Shown piece after piece: positions 29,035 to 37,539 of a stretch of 37,639 bases of DNA. The notes under the pieces are model-generated. The model had not been told where the DNA came from. It did not search any database and saw only the letters and a program-made list of their open reading frames with translations. The stretch is from positions 1 through 37,639 of the forward strand of contig CAKOOV010000012.1 in the NCBI GenBank assembly GCA_934098435.1, read 5' to 3'. Made by a program: the position numbers and the translations under genes. Numbering within the stretch: the stretch's first letter is position 1; every line of letters begins with the position of its first letter. This stretch comes from an uncultured Bacilli bacterium. Lineage in GTDB: Bacteria > Bacillota_I > Bacilli_A > RF39 > UBA660.

Positions 29035-29711
29035 AAATATTAGAAGTTAAAAATTTATGTAAAAATTATGGTAAAGGTAGTACTTTGGTTAAGGCTCTTG
29101 ATGATATTTCTTTTTCTATTGACGAAGGAGATTTTGTTGCTATAGTTGGTGCTAGTGGAAGCGGTAAATCTACTTTATTACATATTCTTGGTGCTGTTGA
29201 CAAACCTACTAGTGGAAAAGTTATTATGGGAGATGTTGATGTATTTAAACAGAAAGATGATGCTCTTGCTATATTCAGAAGAAGAAAAGTAGGACTTATT
29301 TATCAATTTTATAATTTAATTCCTATTCTTAATGTAGAAGAGAATATGAGTTTACCAATATTACTTGATGGTAAGAAAGTGGATAAAAAATATTTAAAGG
29401 AACTTATAGATATACTTGGACTAGAGAGAAGAGTTAATCATTTACCTAATGAATTATCTGGGGGACAACAACAAAGAGTATCCATTGGTAGGGCACTTAT
29501 TTCTAAACCGGATATAATACTTGCCGATGAACCTACGGGAAATTTGGATTCTAAGGCTAGTAGAGAGATTATGGATTTACTTAGACTTTCTAATGAAAAA
29601 TATCATCAAACTATTATTATGATTACACATGATATGAATCTTGCAAAGGAGGCTAATAGAATTATTACTTTAGAAGATGGTCATATTGTTAAGGATGAGA
29701 AGATAAAATGA
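29031..29711 (+). CDS. ABC transporter ATPase, MacB/LolD/YtrE type
   Basis: 226 aa. Walker A GASGSGKS (40-47), Q-loop YQFYNLIP, signature LSGGQQQRV, Walker B ILADEPTGNLDS, switch ITHD. All motifs are intact. Typical partner of FtsX-type permeases (mechanotransmission rather than classic import). Overlaps genes on both sides by four bases. Confidence 0.95.
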   Translation: MKILEVKNLCKNYGKGSTLVKALDDISFSIDEGDFVAIVGASGSGKSTLLHILGAVDKPTSGKVIMGDVDVFKQKDDALAIFRRRKVGLIYQFYNLIPILNVEENMSLPILLDGKKVDKKYLKELIDILGLERRVNHLPNELSGGQQQRVSIGRALISKPDIILADEPTGNLDSKASREIMDLLRLSNEKYHQTIIMITHDMNLAKEANRIITLEDGHIVKDEKIK

Positions 29712-32254
29712 GTATTTTAAATAGATTGACGATTAAGAATTTACGTCTTAATAAAAAAAGAACAATTGTTACAATTATTGGTATTATTTTATCTACTGCT
29801 TTGATGGTTGGTATTGGTTTACTTTTTTCTTCTTTTCAAGACTTGATGATTAGGGATACTATAGGTTATAGTGGTAAGTATGAGGCTAAGTATAATGATG
29901 TAGATTTAATAAAACTTAATGATATTAAGAATAAGAATTTTACTTACTTCTATGAAAAACCTATTGGTTTTAGTAAAATTGAATCTAGTAATGAATATAA
30001 GCCTTATATGTATATTACTAGTGTAAATAGGGAATATTTTGATGAACTTAAGTTAATAGAAGGAGATATTCCTAAGAATGAAAATGAAATTGTTATATCT
30101 AATCATGTTATAACTAATGGGGGACTTGATTATAAAGTAGGAGATATTGTTACTTTTACTTATGGAAGTAGGAATATAGATGGAAATATTACTTTAGCTA
30201 ATAATGAACTTGTTGATGGTGAGTTTCTTACTACTGAAGGTACTCATACTTATAAAATTGTTGGTATAGTTGATAGAAGTAATTTTGAAAGTTATTCTGC
30301 CTCTGGATATACAGCCTTTACAGTTGATGTAAATAGTGACAATGGAAATGTAAACTTATATGTTATGTTTAATAAGAATAAAAATATTATTAAACAGTCT
30401 GAAAAACTAGCTAAAGAATTAAACTATAACAGTGATATCAACTATAATAGTACTTTACTTGCTTTATATGGAGAGAGTACTTATTCTAATGTTATGTCCT
30501 CTATGGGTGGTATGATGATTATTATGCTATCTTTAGTTAGTATAGGGTGTATTATTGTTATTTATAATTCTTTTGCTATTTCAGTAATGGAAAGAAAGAA
30601 GGAATTTGGATTACTTTCTAGTATAGGTGCTACGAAGAGACAATTATCTCATACGGTCTTTTTTGAGGCAGTAGTTGTAGGAGTAATAGGTATTATACTT
30701 GGTATACTTGGTGCTTATATTGGTATAGGATGTGTTGTACTTATTATTAATAATTTAATCGGTGATATGTTAGAATATAAGTTATATCTCGTTACTAATC
30801 CTTTATTTATCATTATTCCAGTAATATTTATGATTATTGTTATTGGAGCATCAGCATTTATCCCTTCTAGAAGAGCAAGTAAGGTTTCTCCAATTGAAGC
30901 TATTAGACAAAATGATGATATTAAAATTAATAAAAAGAAGATTAGAACAAGTAAGTTTGTTAATAAGTTATTTGGAATAGAAGGAGAGATTGCTCTTAAG
31001 AATATTAAGAGAAATAAGAAAAAATATAGAGTTACTATCGTTAGTTTGTTTATTAGCATTGTTTTATTTATTTCTTTTTCTTCATATATGAATTATACTT
31101 TAAATACTGCTAGTAGTGTGATGGGTGAAGTGCCTTATGATTATCAAATTAGTTATTTTGGCGATGATAATAATAAAGAAGCACTAGATAAAATTAATGA
31201 AATAGTTAAAAGTAGTGATGTTAAAGAATATGTTTCTTATAGTGTTGGTAATTTATCTATAATTGGTAATTATACTTATAGTGATGAATATCTTGATTTT
31301 TATAAGAGTGCTTATGGTGATGATGGGATAAAGGCTTTAAATAATTTAAAATATCAGAGTATTTATATTTTAGTACTAGATGATAATTCTTATAATAAAT
31401 ATAAAAAGTTAATTGGTTTAGATAAAGATAGTGTTATTTTACTTAATAGATTTAAGGGTGTAAGTTATGGTAATAATAAGAGGGTTAATTATGATATTCC
31501 AGTAATTAATAATGGTAATATTAATATTAAGATATGTAACTTTGATGATGATGAGGAGAATGTGGATACTACTAAGTATTGTAATAAGAATATAGATAAT
31601 ATTTTCGTTACTAATAAGTCTTTTGATTTAATTGAAGAGTTTTCTTATATGGATGATTTTAAACTTATTGTTAATAAGAAATTATATGATAATATATCTG
31701 ATATTGATATTAGTTATACACAGTTTAATATTATAAGTGATAATACTAATAATATTGATAAGTTAACTAAAGATTTAGATAAATATAGTAATGTTAATTA
31801 TACCAATATTAAAGAAACTATGAAACAGGCTAATAATTTAATATTGGTTGTTAAAATACTTATGTATGGTTTTATTAGTTTAGTTACTTTGATTGGAGTA
31901 ACTTCAGTATTTAATACTATATCTACTAGTATGGCTCTTAGAAAGAGAGAATTTGCTATTCTTAGAAGTATTGGTCTTACTAGAGGTGGATTTAATAAAA
32001 TGTTATTCTTTGAGAGTTTATTCTTTGGAATGAAGTCACTTATATTTGCTTTACCTGTTAGTATAGGGGTTACTATTCTTATTCATTATTCACTTGCTGA
32101 TATGGTGAATATAAGTACAATTATTATTCCTTGGGAGGCTATTATTATATCTATTGTTTCGGTATTTATAATTGTTCTTCTTACGATGATGTATTCTTCT
32201 AGTAAGATTAAAAAGCATAATATTATTGAACAGATAAGAGAGGAAAATATTTAG
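29708..32254 (+). CDS. FtsX/MacB-type ABC permease (YtrF-like)
   Basis: 848 aa. An N-terminal span and extracytoplasmic MacB_PCD-like domain are followed by an FtsX core (three spans, about 265-400), a linker helix region KKKIRTSKFVNKLFG, a second span plus extracytoplasmic domain (about 440-710) and a second FtsX core (about 715-845). Ten-span duplicated permeases of this sort sense or expel cell-envelope-active peptides. Last gene of the operon. Confidence 0.92.
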   Translation: MSILNRLTIKNLRLNKKRTIVTIIGIILSTALMVGIGLLFSSFQDLMIRDTIGYSGKYEAKYNDVDLIKLNDIKNKNFTYFYEKPIGFSKIESSNEYKPYMYITSVNREYFDELKLIEGDIPKNENEIVISNHVITNGGLDYKVGDIVTFTYGSRNIDGNITLANNELVDGEFLTTEGTHTYKIVGIVDRSNFESYSASGYTAFTVDVNSDNGNVNLYVMFNKNKNIIKQSEKLAKELNYNSDINYNSTLLALYGESTYSNVMSSMGGMMIIMLSLVSIGCIIVIYNSFAISVMERKKEFGLLSSIGATKRQLSHTVFFEAVVVGVIGIILGILGAYIGIGCVVLIINNLIGDMLEYKLYLVTNPLFIIIPVIFMIIVIGASAFIPSRRASKVSPIEAIRQNDDIKINKKKIRTSKFVNKLFGIEGEIALKNIKRNKKKYRVTIVSLFISIVLFISFSSYMNYTLNTASSVMGEVPYDYQISYFGDDNNKEALDKINEIVKSSDVKEYVSYSVGNLSIIGNYTYSDEYLDFYKSAYGDDGIKALNNLKYQSIYILVLDDNSYNKYKKLIGLDKDSVILLNRFKGVSYGNNKRVNYDIPVINNGNINIKICNFDDDEENVDTTKYCNKNIDNIFVTNKSFDLIEEFSYMDDFKLIVNKKLYDNISDIDISYTQFNIISDNTNNIDKLTKDLDKYSNVNYTNIKETMKQANNLILVVKILMYGFISLVTLIGVTSVFNTISTSMALRKREFAILRSIGLTRGGFNKMLFFESLFFGMKSLIFALPVSIGVTILIHYSLADMVNISTIIIPWEAIIISIVSVFIIVLLTMMYSSSKIKKHNIIEQIREENI

Positions 32255-32269
32255 TTTTCTTCTCTTTTT
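32238..32269 (+). terminator. Intrinsic terminator of the ytr-like operon
   Basis: GAGAGGAAAA (32238-32247) with TTTTCTTCTC (32255-32264), one G-U pair, then T-run. Confidence 0.7.
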
Positions 32270-32270
32270 C

Positions 32271-32299
32271 TTGTATTTTTTTTATGAGTATTATATAAT
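32271..32299 (+). promoter_or_regulatory. Promoter of the zinc-ribbon gene
   Basis: TTGTAT (32271-32276), 17-base spacer, TATAAT (32294-32299). Confidence 0.65.
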
Positions 32300-32320
32300 T
32301 AGAGTAGAGAGGTGAAGGAT

Positions 32321-33019
32321 ATGGCTAAGTTTTGTGCTAATTGTGGAAATGAACTTCCAGAAAATGCCGCTATGTGTGTTAAGTGTGGTACTATGGTTAA
32401 TGGTAGTGGTAATAATAAAGGTAATAAGAAGAAAGGGCTTCCTACTTGGGCTATTGTCTTAATTGTGGTTGGATGTGTTATTATACTTCCTATATTGATA
32501 TTAGTTATTTTGAGTATTGTTGGTATTAATTATGCAGAAAAAAATGGTATTGATATTAAAAATTATGTTGATAATCTTGTTACTGCTCGTGGTACTATAG
32601 GTGATACTTTAACTGATAATGAACTTAAAGTTACTTTGAATAATGCACTTACATATTCTGAAATTGAAGATGTTCTTTCTGGAGTTCCGGAGGATGGTAA
32701 AGAATATTTGGTATTTTTCTTTACTGTGGAGAATATTGGTGATGAGGATACATATATTTCTACTTATGACTTTGATGGATATGTAGATGATACCGCTATT
32801 GATGAATCAGTGATACTTGGTACGATTGATGGCTATGAAGAAATAGGTGGTAATTTGGCTGTTGGTAAAAAGGCTAATGGATATCTTGCTTTTGAAGTTA
32901 ATACTAATTGGAAGAAATTTGATGTACATTATAAAAATGATTATCTTGATTCTAACAATAGTATGATATTTGAAGTAGTTAATGATGATAATGATAATGG
33001 TCAAAATAGTGGGGTTTAG
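32321..33019 (+). CDS. Zinc-ribbon membrane protein with DUF4352-like exterior domain
   Basis: 232 aa, ATG 32321 behind GAGGTGAAGG. The zinc ribbon has Cys5, Cys8, Cys19 and Cys22. A Gly/Asn/Lys linker is followed by one membrane span (about 46-68) and an extracytoplasmic immunoglobulin-like domain (about 95-220, with EYLVFFFTVENIGDEDTYIS), as in DUF4352/telokin-like lipoproteins. The architecture is common in Firmicutes; function unknown. Confidence 0.85.
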   Translation: MAKFCANCGNELPENAAMCVKCGTMVNGSGNNKGNKKKGLPTWAIVLIVVGCVIILPILILVILSIVGINYAEKNGIDIKNYVDNLVTARGTIGDTLTDNELKVTLNNALTYSEIEDVLSGVPEDGKEYLVFFFTVENIGDEDTYISTYDFDGYVDDTAIDESVILGTIDGYEEIGGNLAVGKKANGYLAFEVNTNWKKFDVHYKNDYLDSNNSMIFEVVNDDNDNGQNSGV

Positions 33020-33030
33020 TTTATATACAC

Positions 33031-33070
33031 AATAAAGAATATAATTTTATGATTATATTCTTTATTTTTT
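33031..33070 (+). terminator. Strong intrinsic terminator
   Basis: A perfect 15-bp stem (33031-33045 with 33052-33066), 6-base loop, then T-run. The longest perfect stem among the host terminators here. Confidence 0.9.
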
Positions 33071-33108
33071 TCTTTATTTGGTATATAATATTTTTAGGAG
33101 GATGTATT

Positions 33109-33804
33109 ATGAATGTAGCAGATTTTGTTATTATTATACTTTTAGCTTTTGGGGCTGTTGAGGGATTTAAAGCAGGGGTTATAAAAAAGACTACTGATTT
33201 TGTTGGTATGTTTGTTATTGTTATTTTATCTTTTACTTTGAAAAATAATTTATCTACTATTATGTATGAGAATTTACCTTTTTTTAATTTTTTTGGTTTT
33301 ATAAAGGGAATTGATGCTATAAATATTTTATTTTATGAGATTATTGCTTTTTTAATTATATTTGGTGTTTTATATTTTGTCTTGAAGGCTGTACTTATGG
33401 TTACTGGTCTTATTGAGAAAATACTTAAGGCTACAGTTATACTTAGTATTCCATCTAAAATTCTTGGTATTTTTGTTGGTATTCTTGAATCTTATGTATA
33501 TATATTTATTGTTCTTGTTATTCTTACTTTACCTATATTTAATATTCCGTTTGTTAGGGAATCTAAAATGGTTAATTTTATGTTAGATGATACACCTATA
33601 TTGTCTTCATTATCTAGTGAAATGATAGATATATATGATAATGTGTATAATATTGTTATTAATAGGAAAGATAAAAGTAATGAGGAGATTAATACTGAGA
33701 TTACTAAACTTATGATTGATAAGAATGTGCTTACAAAAGAGTCCGCTAGGAAATTAGTTGATAGAAATAAATTACATATAAATAATAAGGAAATATTGGA
33801 ATAG
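33109..33804 (+). CDS. CvpA-family membrane protein
   Basis: 231 aa, ATG 33109 behind AGGAGG; TATAAT at 33084-33089 is a likely -10. About four membrane spans in the first 150 residues with the CvpA pattern (ADFVIIILLAFGAVEGFKAGVIK, then a C-terminal cytoplasmic tail). CvpA-like proteins are linked to envelope homeostasis and, in E. coli, colicin V production. Followed after 8 bases by trxA. Confidence 0.8.
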   Translation: MNVADFVIIILLAFGAVEGFKAGVIKKTTDFVGMFVIVILSFTLKNNLSTIMYENLPFFNFFGFIKGIDAINILFYEIIAFLIIFGVLYFVLKAVLMVTGLIEKILKATVILSIPSKILGIFVGILESYVYIFIVLVILTLPIFNIPFVRESKMVNFMLDDTPILSSLSSEMIDIYDNVYNIVINRKDKSNEEINTEITKLMIDKNVLTKESARKLVDRNKLHINNKEILE

Positions 33805-33812
33805 GAGGATTT

Positions 33813-34106
33813 ATGGGTTTAATACATTATGAAAATGGTTTTGAATCTTTGATTAGGGATAAAGCTGTTGTTGATTTTTATGCTACTTGGTGTGGTCCTT
33901 GTAAGATGTTTGGTCCTGTATTTGAAGAAGTGGAAAAGGAACATGATTTTAATTTTATTAAGATTGATGTTGATAAATATCCTGAAATTGCTAGAAAATA
34001 TGGAGTTATGTCTATACCTACTGTTATTTTATTTAAAGATGGTATGGAAGTAAAGAGATATACTGGATTTATGGCTAGGGATCAATTTGATGATTTTTTA
34101 AAATAG
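33813..34106 (+). CDS. trxA: Thioredoxin
   Basis: 97 aa. Active site WCGPC (Cys27, Cys30), a cis-proline motif SIPTVILFKDG and the KIDVDKYPEIARKYGV helix-strand are in the expected order. Cytoplasmic disulfide reductant. Slightly shorter than usual (about 105 aa). Co-transcribed with the CvpA-like gene; terminator directly after. Confidence 0.95.
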   Translation: MGLIHYENGFESLIRDKAVVDFYATWCGPCKMFGPVFEEVEKEHDFNFIKIDVDKYPEIARKYGVMSIPTVILFKDGMEVKRYTGFMARDQFDDFLK

Positions 34107-34127
34107 TTTTTGTAAACTATTTTTTTA
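34101..34127 (+). terminator. Intrinsic terminator of trxA
   Basis: AAATAGTTT-TTGT-AAACTATTT plus T-run, overlapping the stop codon. Confidence 0.85.
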
Positions 34128-34201
34128 TTTTTATATAAATCTATTGCAATTATTTTTATTTTTTGTTATTATTAATATGATAGTAGAGAGGAGAAGTTAT
34201 T

Positions 34202-34963
34202 ATGGATAATGAAAATAGAAAAGAAGATAAGAGAGGAATATTTTTAGGAATTGTTGGTGTACTTACTTTGATTGTTGCTATAATAGGCGCATCATTTGCA
34301 TACTTTTCACTTAATGCTAGAAGTAATGAAAATGCTGTAAAAGTTCAAGCTGCTACTGTACAAATTGTTTATGAAGAAGGACAAAATATTGCTATAAATA
34401 ATATTATTCCTTCTACTCAAGAAATTGCTCTTGAAACTGTAAGAAGAGCTGGAGAGATTCGTACAGGTACTGATGAGAAGTATGTTGCTTGCATGGATGA
34501 TAATAATTATAGGGTATGTGGTACTTATGATTTTACATTAACTAATAATGGTACTAATCCTGTTGATATTAATGCATATATTACTCCTACAGCTTTAAAG
34601 GATGCTGTTGTTGATAGTGAGAATCCTGAAAATAATAAACCTGCTGAAAAAGGCTTTAATAATTTGAAGTTTATTACTTTTGATAGAACAGGTGTAACTG
34701 GTAATGATAATGGTACTAAGATTGCTGCTGCTGATGGTTTAAGTGTTGTATATAATGGTGATTTTGGTATATTAGCTGCTGATAAAGCTGCTACTGCTAC
34801 ACTTAATGCTGGTGAAACTAAGACTTATCGTTTATTTATTTGGCTTGATGAAAAAGGCGATGCTAATGACGTAGAACAAGGTGCTGTATTTAATGGTACT
34901 GTTCATGTTGATGTAGTTGGAGCTGGTCAAGGTATCACTGGTGATGCTAGTTCTAGTCAATAA
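34202..34963 (+). CDS. SipW-dependent-type secreted protein, 253 aa
   Basis: ATG 34202 behind AGAGGAG. After a charged start, GIFLGIVGVLTLIVAIIGASFAYFS is a SipW-type signal (GASFAYF). The mature part is Ala/Asn/Thr-rich and beta-like, with CMDDNNYRVCGTYDFTLTNNGTNPVDINAYI and ETKTYRLFIWLDEKGD, a pattern typical of large SipW-cargo families. It is about 14 kb from the sipW gene and has its own terminator, so it would use that enzyme in trans. Probable surface protein. Confidence 0.8.
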   Translation: MDNENRKEDKRGIFLGIVGVLTLIVAIIGASFAYFSLNARSNENAVKVQAATVQIVYEEGQNIAINNIIPSTQEIALETVRRAGEIRTGTDEKYVACMDDNNYRVCGTYDFTLTNNGTNPVDINAYITPTALKDAVVDSENPENNKPAEKGFNNLKFITFDRTGVTGNDNGTKIAAADGLSVVYNGDFGILAADKAATATLNAGETKTYRLFIWLDEKGDANDVEQGAVFNGTVHVDVVGAGQGITGDASSSQ

Positions 34964-34971
34964 TGTGTTTT

Positions 34972-35000
34972 AAAAAAGCAATTTGATATTGCTTTTTTTT
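34972..35000 (+). terminator. Intrinsic terminator
   Basis: 11-bp stem AAAAAAGCAAT / ATTGCTTTTTT, 5-base loop, T-run. Confidence 0.85.
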
Positions 35001-35033
35001 GTGTTTTTTGTTATCATTATACTAGGTGATGAT

Positions 35034-35600
35034 ATGGAAGATAGTAAAAGGAAAAAAAATGATATTTTTTATTTACTTTTGTTATTTTTTACTTTAATAA
35101 CTATGATTATTGGTATTACTTTTACTTATTTTTCATTGCTTACTAAAGAAGAAGATGATAGTACTAAAGTTCAAACTGGTACTTTGGCTATTAATTATAT
35201 AGATGGTCAAGAGATTAATACTTATGCTCTTTTACCAATTAGTGAGCCTAATCTTAGTACTAAGTATTCTACTTATAAAAAGAGTTTTTCTATTTCTAGT
35301 AGTAATAGTACTTTAGATCAAAATTTTAATATATATATTGATGTAACTAATAATGAATTTGATAATAATGCACTTGGTTTTATTTTATATGATGCTAATG
35401 GTAATAGAATTTCTAGTGGCAATATTCCTTCTAGTGGAAAAGTGTTACTTGCTTCAAATATTGAACTAAAAACAGGTGAAACTAAAACTTATACTGTACT
35501 TATATGGTTACAAGATAATGGTAATAATCAAGATTATGAACAAGGTAAGAATTTTGCTGGAGAGTTTTATATTACTACTGAACAGATTAAGTATGAATAA
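35034..35600 (+). CDS. SipW-dependent-type secreted protein, 188 aa
   Basis: ATG 35034 behind TAGGTGATG; frames opening earlier lie in the preceding terminator. Signal region IFYLLLLFFTLITMIIGITFTYFS (SipW-like TYFS end). The mature domain has the same plan as the neighbour at 34202: KVQTGTLAINYIDGQ near the start and ELKTGETKTYTVLIWLQDNGNNQDYEQGK near the end, matching KVQAATVQIVYEEGQ and ETKTYRLFIWLDEKG...VEQG. The two are therefore diverged paralogues from a tandem duplication. Confidence 0.8.
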   Translation: MEDSKRKKNDIFYLLLLFFTLITMIIGITFTYFSLLTKEEDDSTKVQTGTLAINYIDGQEINTYALLPISEPNLSTKYSTYKKSFSISSSNSTLDQNFNIYIDVTNNEFDNNALGFILYDANGNRISSGNIPSSGKVLLASNIELKTGETKTYTVLIWLQDNGNNQDYEQGKNFAGEFYITTEQIKYE

Positions 35601-35610
35601 TCTGTTTTTT
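35581..35610 (+). terminator. Intrinsic terminator
   Basis: AACAGATTA / TAATCTGTT, 8-base loop, T-run; the right arm starts at the stop codon. Confidence 0.85.
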
Positions 35611-35611
35611 C

Positions 35612-35640
35612 TTTACTAACTATTTTATTTATTATATAAT
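35612..35640 (+). promoter_or_regulatory. Promoter of the membrane-hypothetical-holA pair
   Basis: TTTACT (35612-35617), 17-base spacer, TATAAT (35635-35640). Confidence 0.65.
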
Positions 35641-35659
35641 ATTATTAGGAGGATTTATA

Positions 35660-36520
35660 ATGATAGGAAAAAAAATTAAAATTAATGATTATAAATTTAC
35701 TTATGGAAAAGAAGTTATGTATGTTAATGTTTATGGTGCTTTTAAAAGTGTTAAAAGTGGTAATAAATATGTTATATATAGTTATATTGATGATGTAAAT
35801 AAGAAAAATAAACTTTATTATGGCTCTGTATTTGTTAGAAATAATGAACTTGTTGTTATGTTATCTAAAGATACTAAAGAGGATAGTGTTAAGGAATTTA
35901 CTACTGATATTCTTTCGGATAAGAATGAAGATAATTATGAAATTATTTCACTTAAAGATATTGATAGTATACAAATTATTGATGATGCTCCTGTTAGCTT
36001 TGATGTTGATATAAATAAATTATATGATAAGACTATACCTAAGGTTAAAGTGATTAAGAAAGAAGATAAACCTAAGAAACGTTTTTCTATTGGATATGTA
36101 TTTTTAATATTATTTATTATAGTGGTAGCTTTATTTTTCTTTGTTAATCCAGAGGTCTTAAAAGGTAAGGATAAGGAATATACTTGTACTAAGTCTTATA
36201 CACATGAGAAGTTACCCGCTAATATTAATGAAAAGGTAGAACTTGTATTTACTTCGAAAAATGTTATTTCTACTATTAATATTACTTCAGATTATGTATT
36301 TAATGATACTGATTATTATAAAGAATTTAGAGATAATAGTTATTTTTATCAATATATAGAAAAGGGAGATACTTATAAGTTTGATGATGATAATTATACT
36401 TATAGATTATTTTCTAAAATAGATACTTCTAATGATTATTTTATGCCTAGTGAACTAGAAGAATTACTTACTTATTATAAAGATAAAGGATATAGTTGTA
36501 AGGAAAATAATATAGAATGA
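35660..36520 (+). CDS. Single-span hypothetical protein
   Basis: 286 aa, behind AGGAGG. A cytoplasmic domain of about 140 residues (beta-rich, LSKDTKEDSVKEF), a basic turn (KKEDKPKKRFS), one membrane span (about 145-165) and an extracytoplasmic part of about 120 residues with two cysteines (TCTKS, YSCKEN). No family recognised. Overlaps holA by four bases (ATGA). Confidence 0.75.
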   Translation: MIGKKIKINDYKFTYGKEVMYVNVYGAFKSVKSGNKYVIYSYIDDVNKKNKLYYGSVFVRNNELVVMLSKDTKEDSVKEFTTDILSDKNEDNYEIISLKDIDSIQIIDDAPVSFDVDINKLYDKTIPKVKVIKKEDKPKKRFSIGYVFLILFIIVVALFFFVNPEVLKGKDKEYTCTKSYTHEKLPANINEKVELVFTSKNVISTINITSDYVFNDTDYYKEFRDNSYFYQYIEKGDTYKFDDDNYTYRLFSKIDTSNDYFMPSELEELLTYYKDKGYSCKENNIE

Positions 36521-37467
36521 AAAATTTTTATTTATTATATAGTAGTGATGGGGCAATACTTAATAAGGAAATTAATGATTTAGAAAAGAAACTTGATGTT
36601 GGTGATAATGATATTATTTATTATAATATAGATGATATTGATGGTATTATTAATGAGGCTTCTACTATTGGGATGTTTTCTTTAAATAAATTTATTATTA
36701 TTAATATGGATAGTTATTTTAAAGATAAGAAAGATATTTCTAATATTAATTTACTTGAGAATTATTTTGATAGTTATAATTCTAATAGTTATTTAGTATT
36801 TGTATGTAATAGTGATTCTATTGATAGTAGGAAAAAGATAGTTAATTTAATTAAGAAGTATGGTATAATTAAGAAACTAGAAGCTAATGATAATTATTTA
36901 AATGATTATGTTAATAATTATTTGAAAGATAATGGATATAAAATTAATAATGGAGATGTTGTTTATTTTATTAATAGAGTAGGTAATAATATTAATAATG
37001 TTACTAATGAACTTGATAAACTTATGTTATATAAGATTAATGATAAAATTATTAATAGAAATGATATTGATTTACTTACAGTAGAAAATATAGATGATTC
37101 TATATATGATCTTGTTAATTGTATACTTAAAAATGATAATGAAAAGGCTATTAAACTATATAATAATTTTATTGATAATGGTATGGATGTTAATCAAATA
37201 GTAGCTATTATAGCTGCTCAAATTAGACTTTTATACCAGGTTAAGAGATTATATAATAGTGGTAAATCTAATGATGAAATTGCTAAAATATTAGAGTTTA
37301 AGAGTGTATATAGAGTTAAGTATTTACTTAGTGATAGTTATTATTATAGTGAGAGTGATTTAGTTAAATATTTATCTAAACTTGCTGATATTGATAATGC
37401 TATTAAAACTAGTAATGGTGATGGTAATATGCTTATGCAATTATTTATAGTAAAAAAAGATATTTAA
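36517..37467 (+). CDS. holA: DNA polymerase III delta subunit
   Basis: 316 aa, usual length. AAA+-like clamp-loader fold: MKNFYLLYSSDGAILNKEI start, FSLNKFIIINMDSYF, SYLVFVCNSDSIDSRKK, NDYVNNYLKDNGYKI, FINRVGNNINNVTNELDKL and the C-terminal helical LYQVKRLYNSGKSNDEIAKIL, followed by VYRVKYLL. Loads the beta sliding clamp at replication forks. In many Firmicutes it precedes rpsT; here the next gene is different. Confidence 0.92.
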   Translation: MKNFYLLYSSDGAILNKEINDLEKKLDVGDNDIIYYNIDDIDGIINEASTIGMFSLNKFIIINMDSYFKDKKDISNINLLENYFDSYNSNSYLVFVCNSDSIDSRKKIVNLIKKYGIIKKLEANDNYLNDYVNNYLKDNGYKINNGDVVYFINRVGNNINNVTNELDKLMLYKINDKIINRNDIDLLTVENIDDSIYDLVNCILKNDNEKAIKLYNNFIDNGMDVNQIVAIIAAQIRLLYQVKRLYNSGKSNDEIAKILEFKSVYRVKYLLSDSYYYSESDLVKYLSKLADIDNAIKTSNGDGNMLMQLFIVKKDI

Positions 37468-37474
37468 AATATAC

Positions 37475-37503
37475 TTGTAAAAAGTATTAAATTATGATAA
37501 TAT
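37475..37503 (+). promoter_or_regulatory. Possible promoter of the G-tract gene
   Basis: TTGTAA (37475-37480) and, 17 bases on, TAATAT (37498-37503), overlapping GATAAT. Weak match. Confidence 0.4.
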
Positions 37504-37539
37504 TTATATGAAAAATAGGAAAGGAAGTGACCCTCAAAT

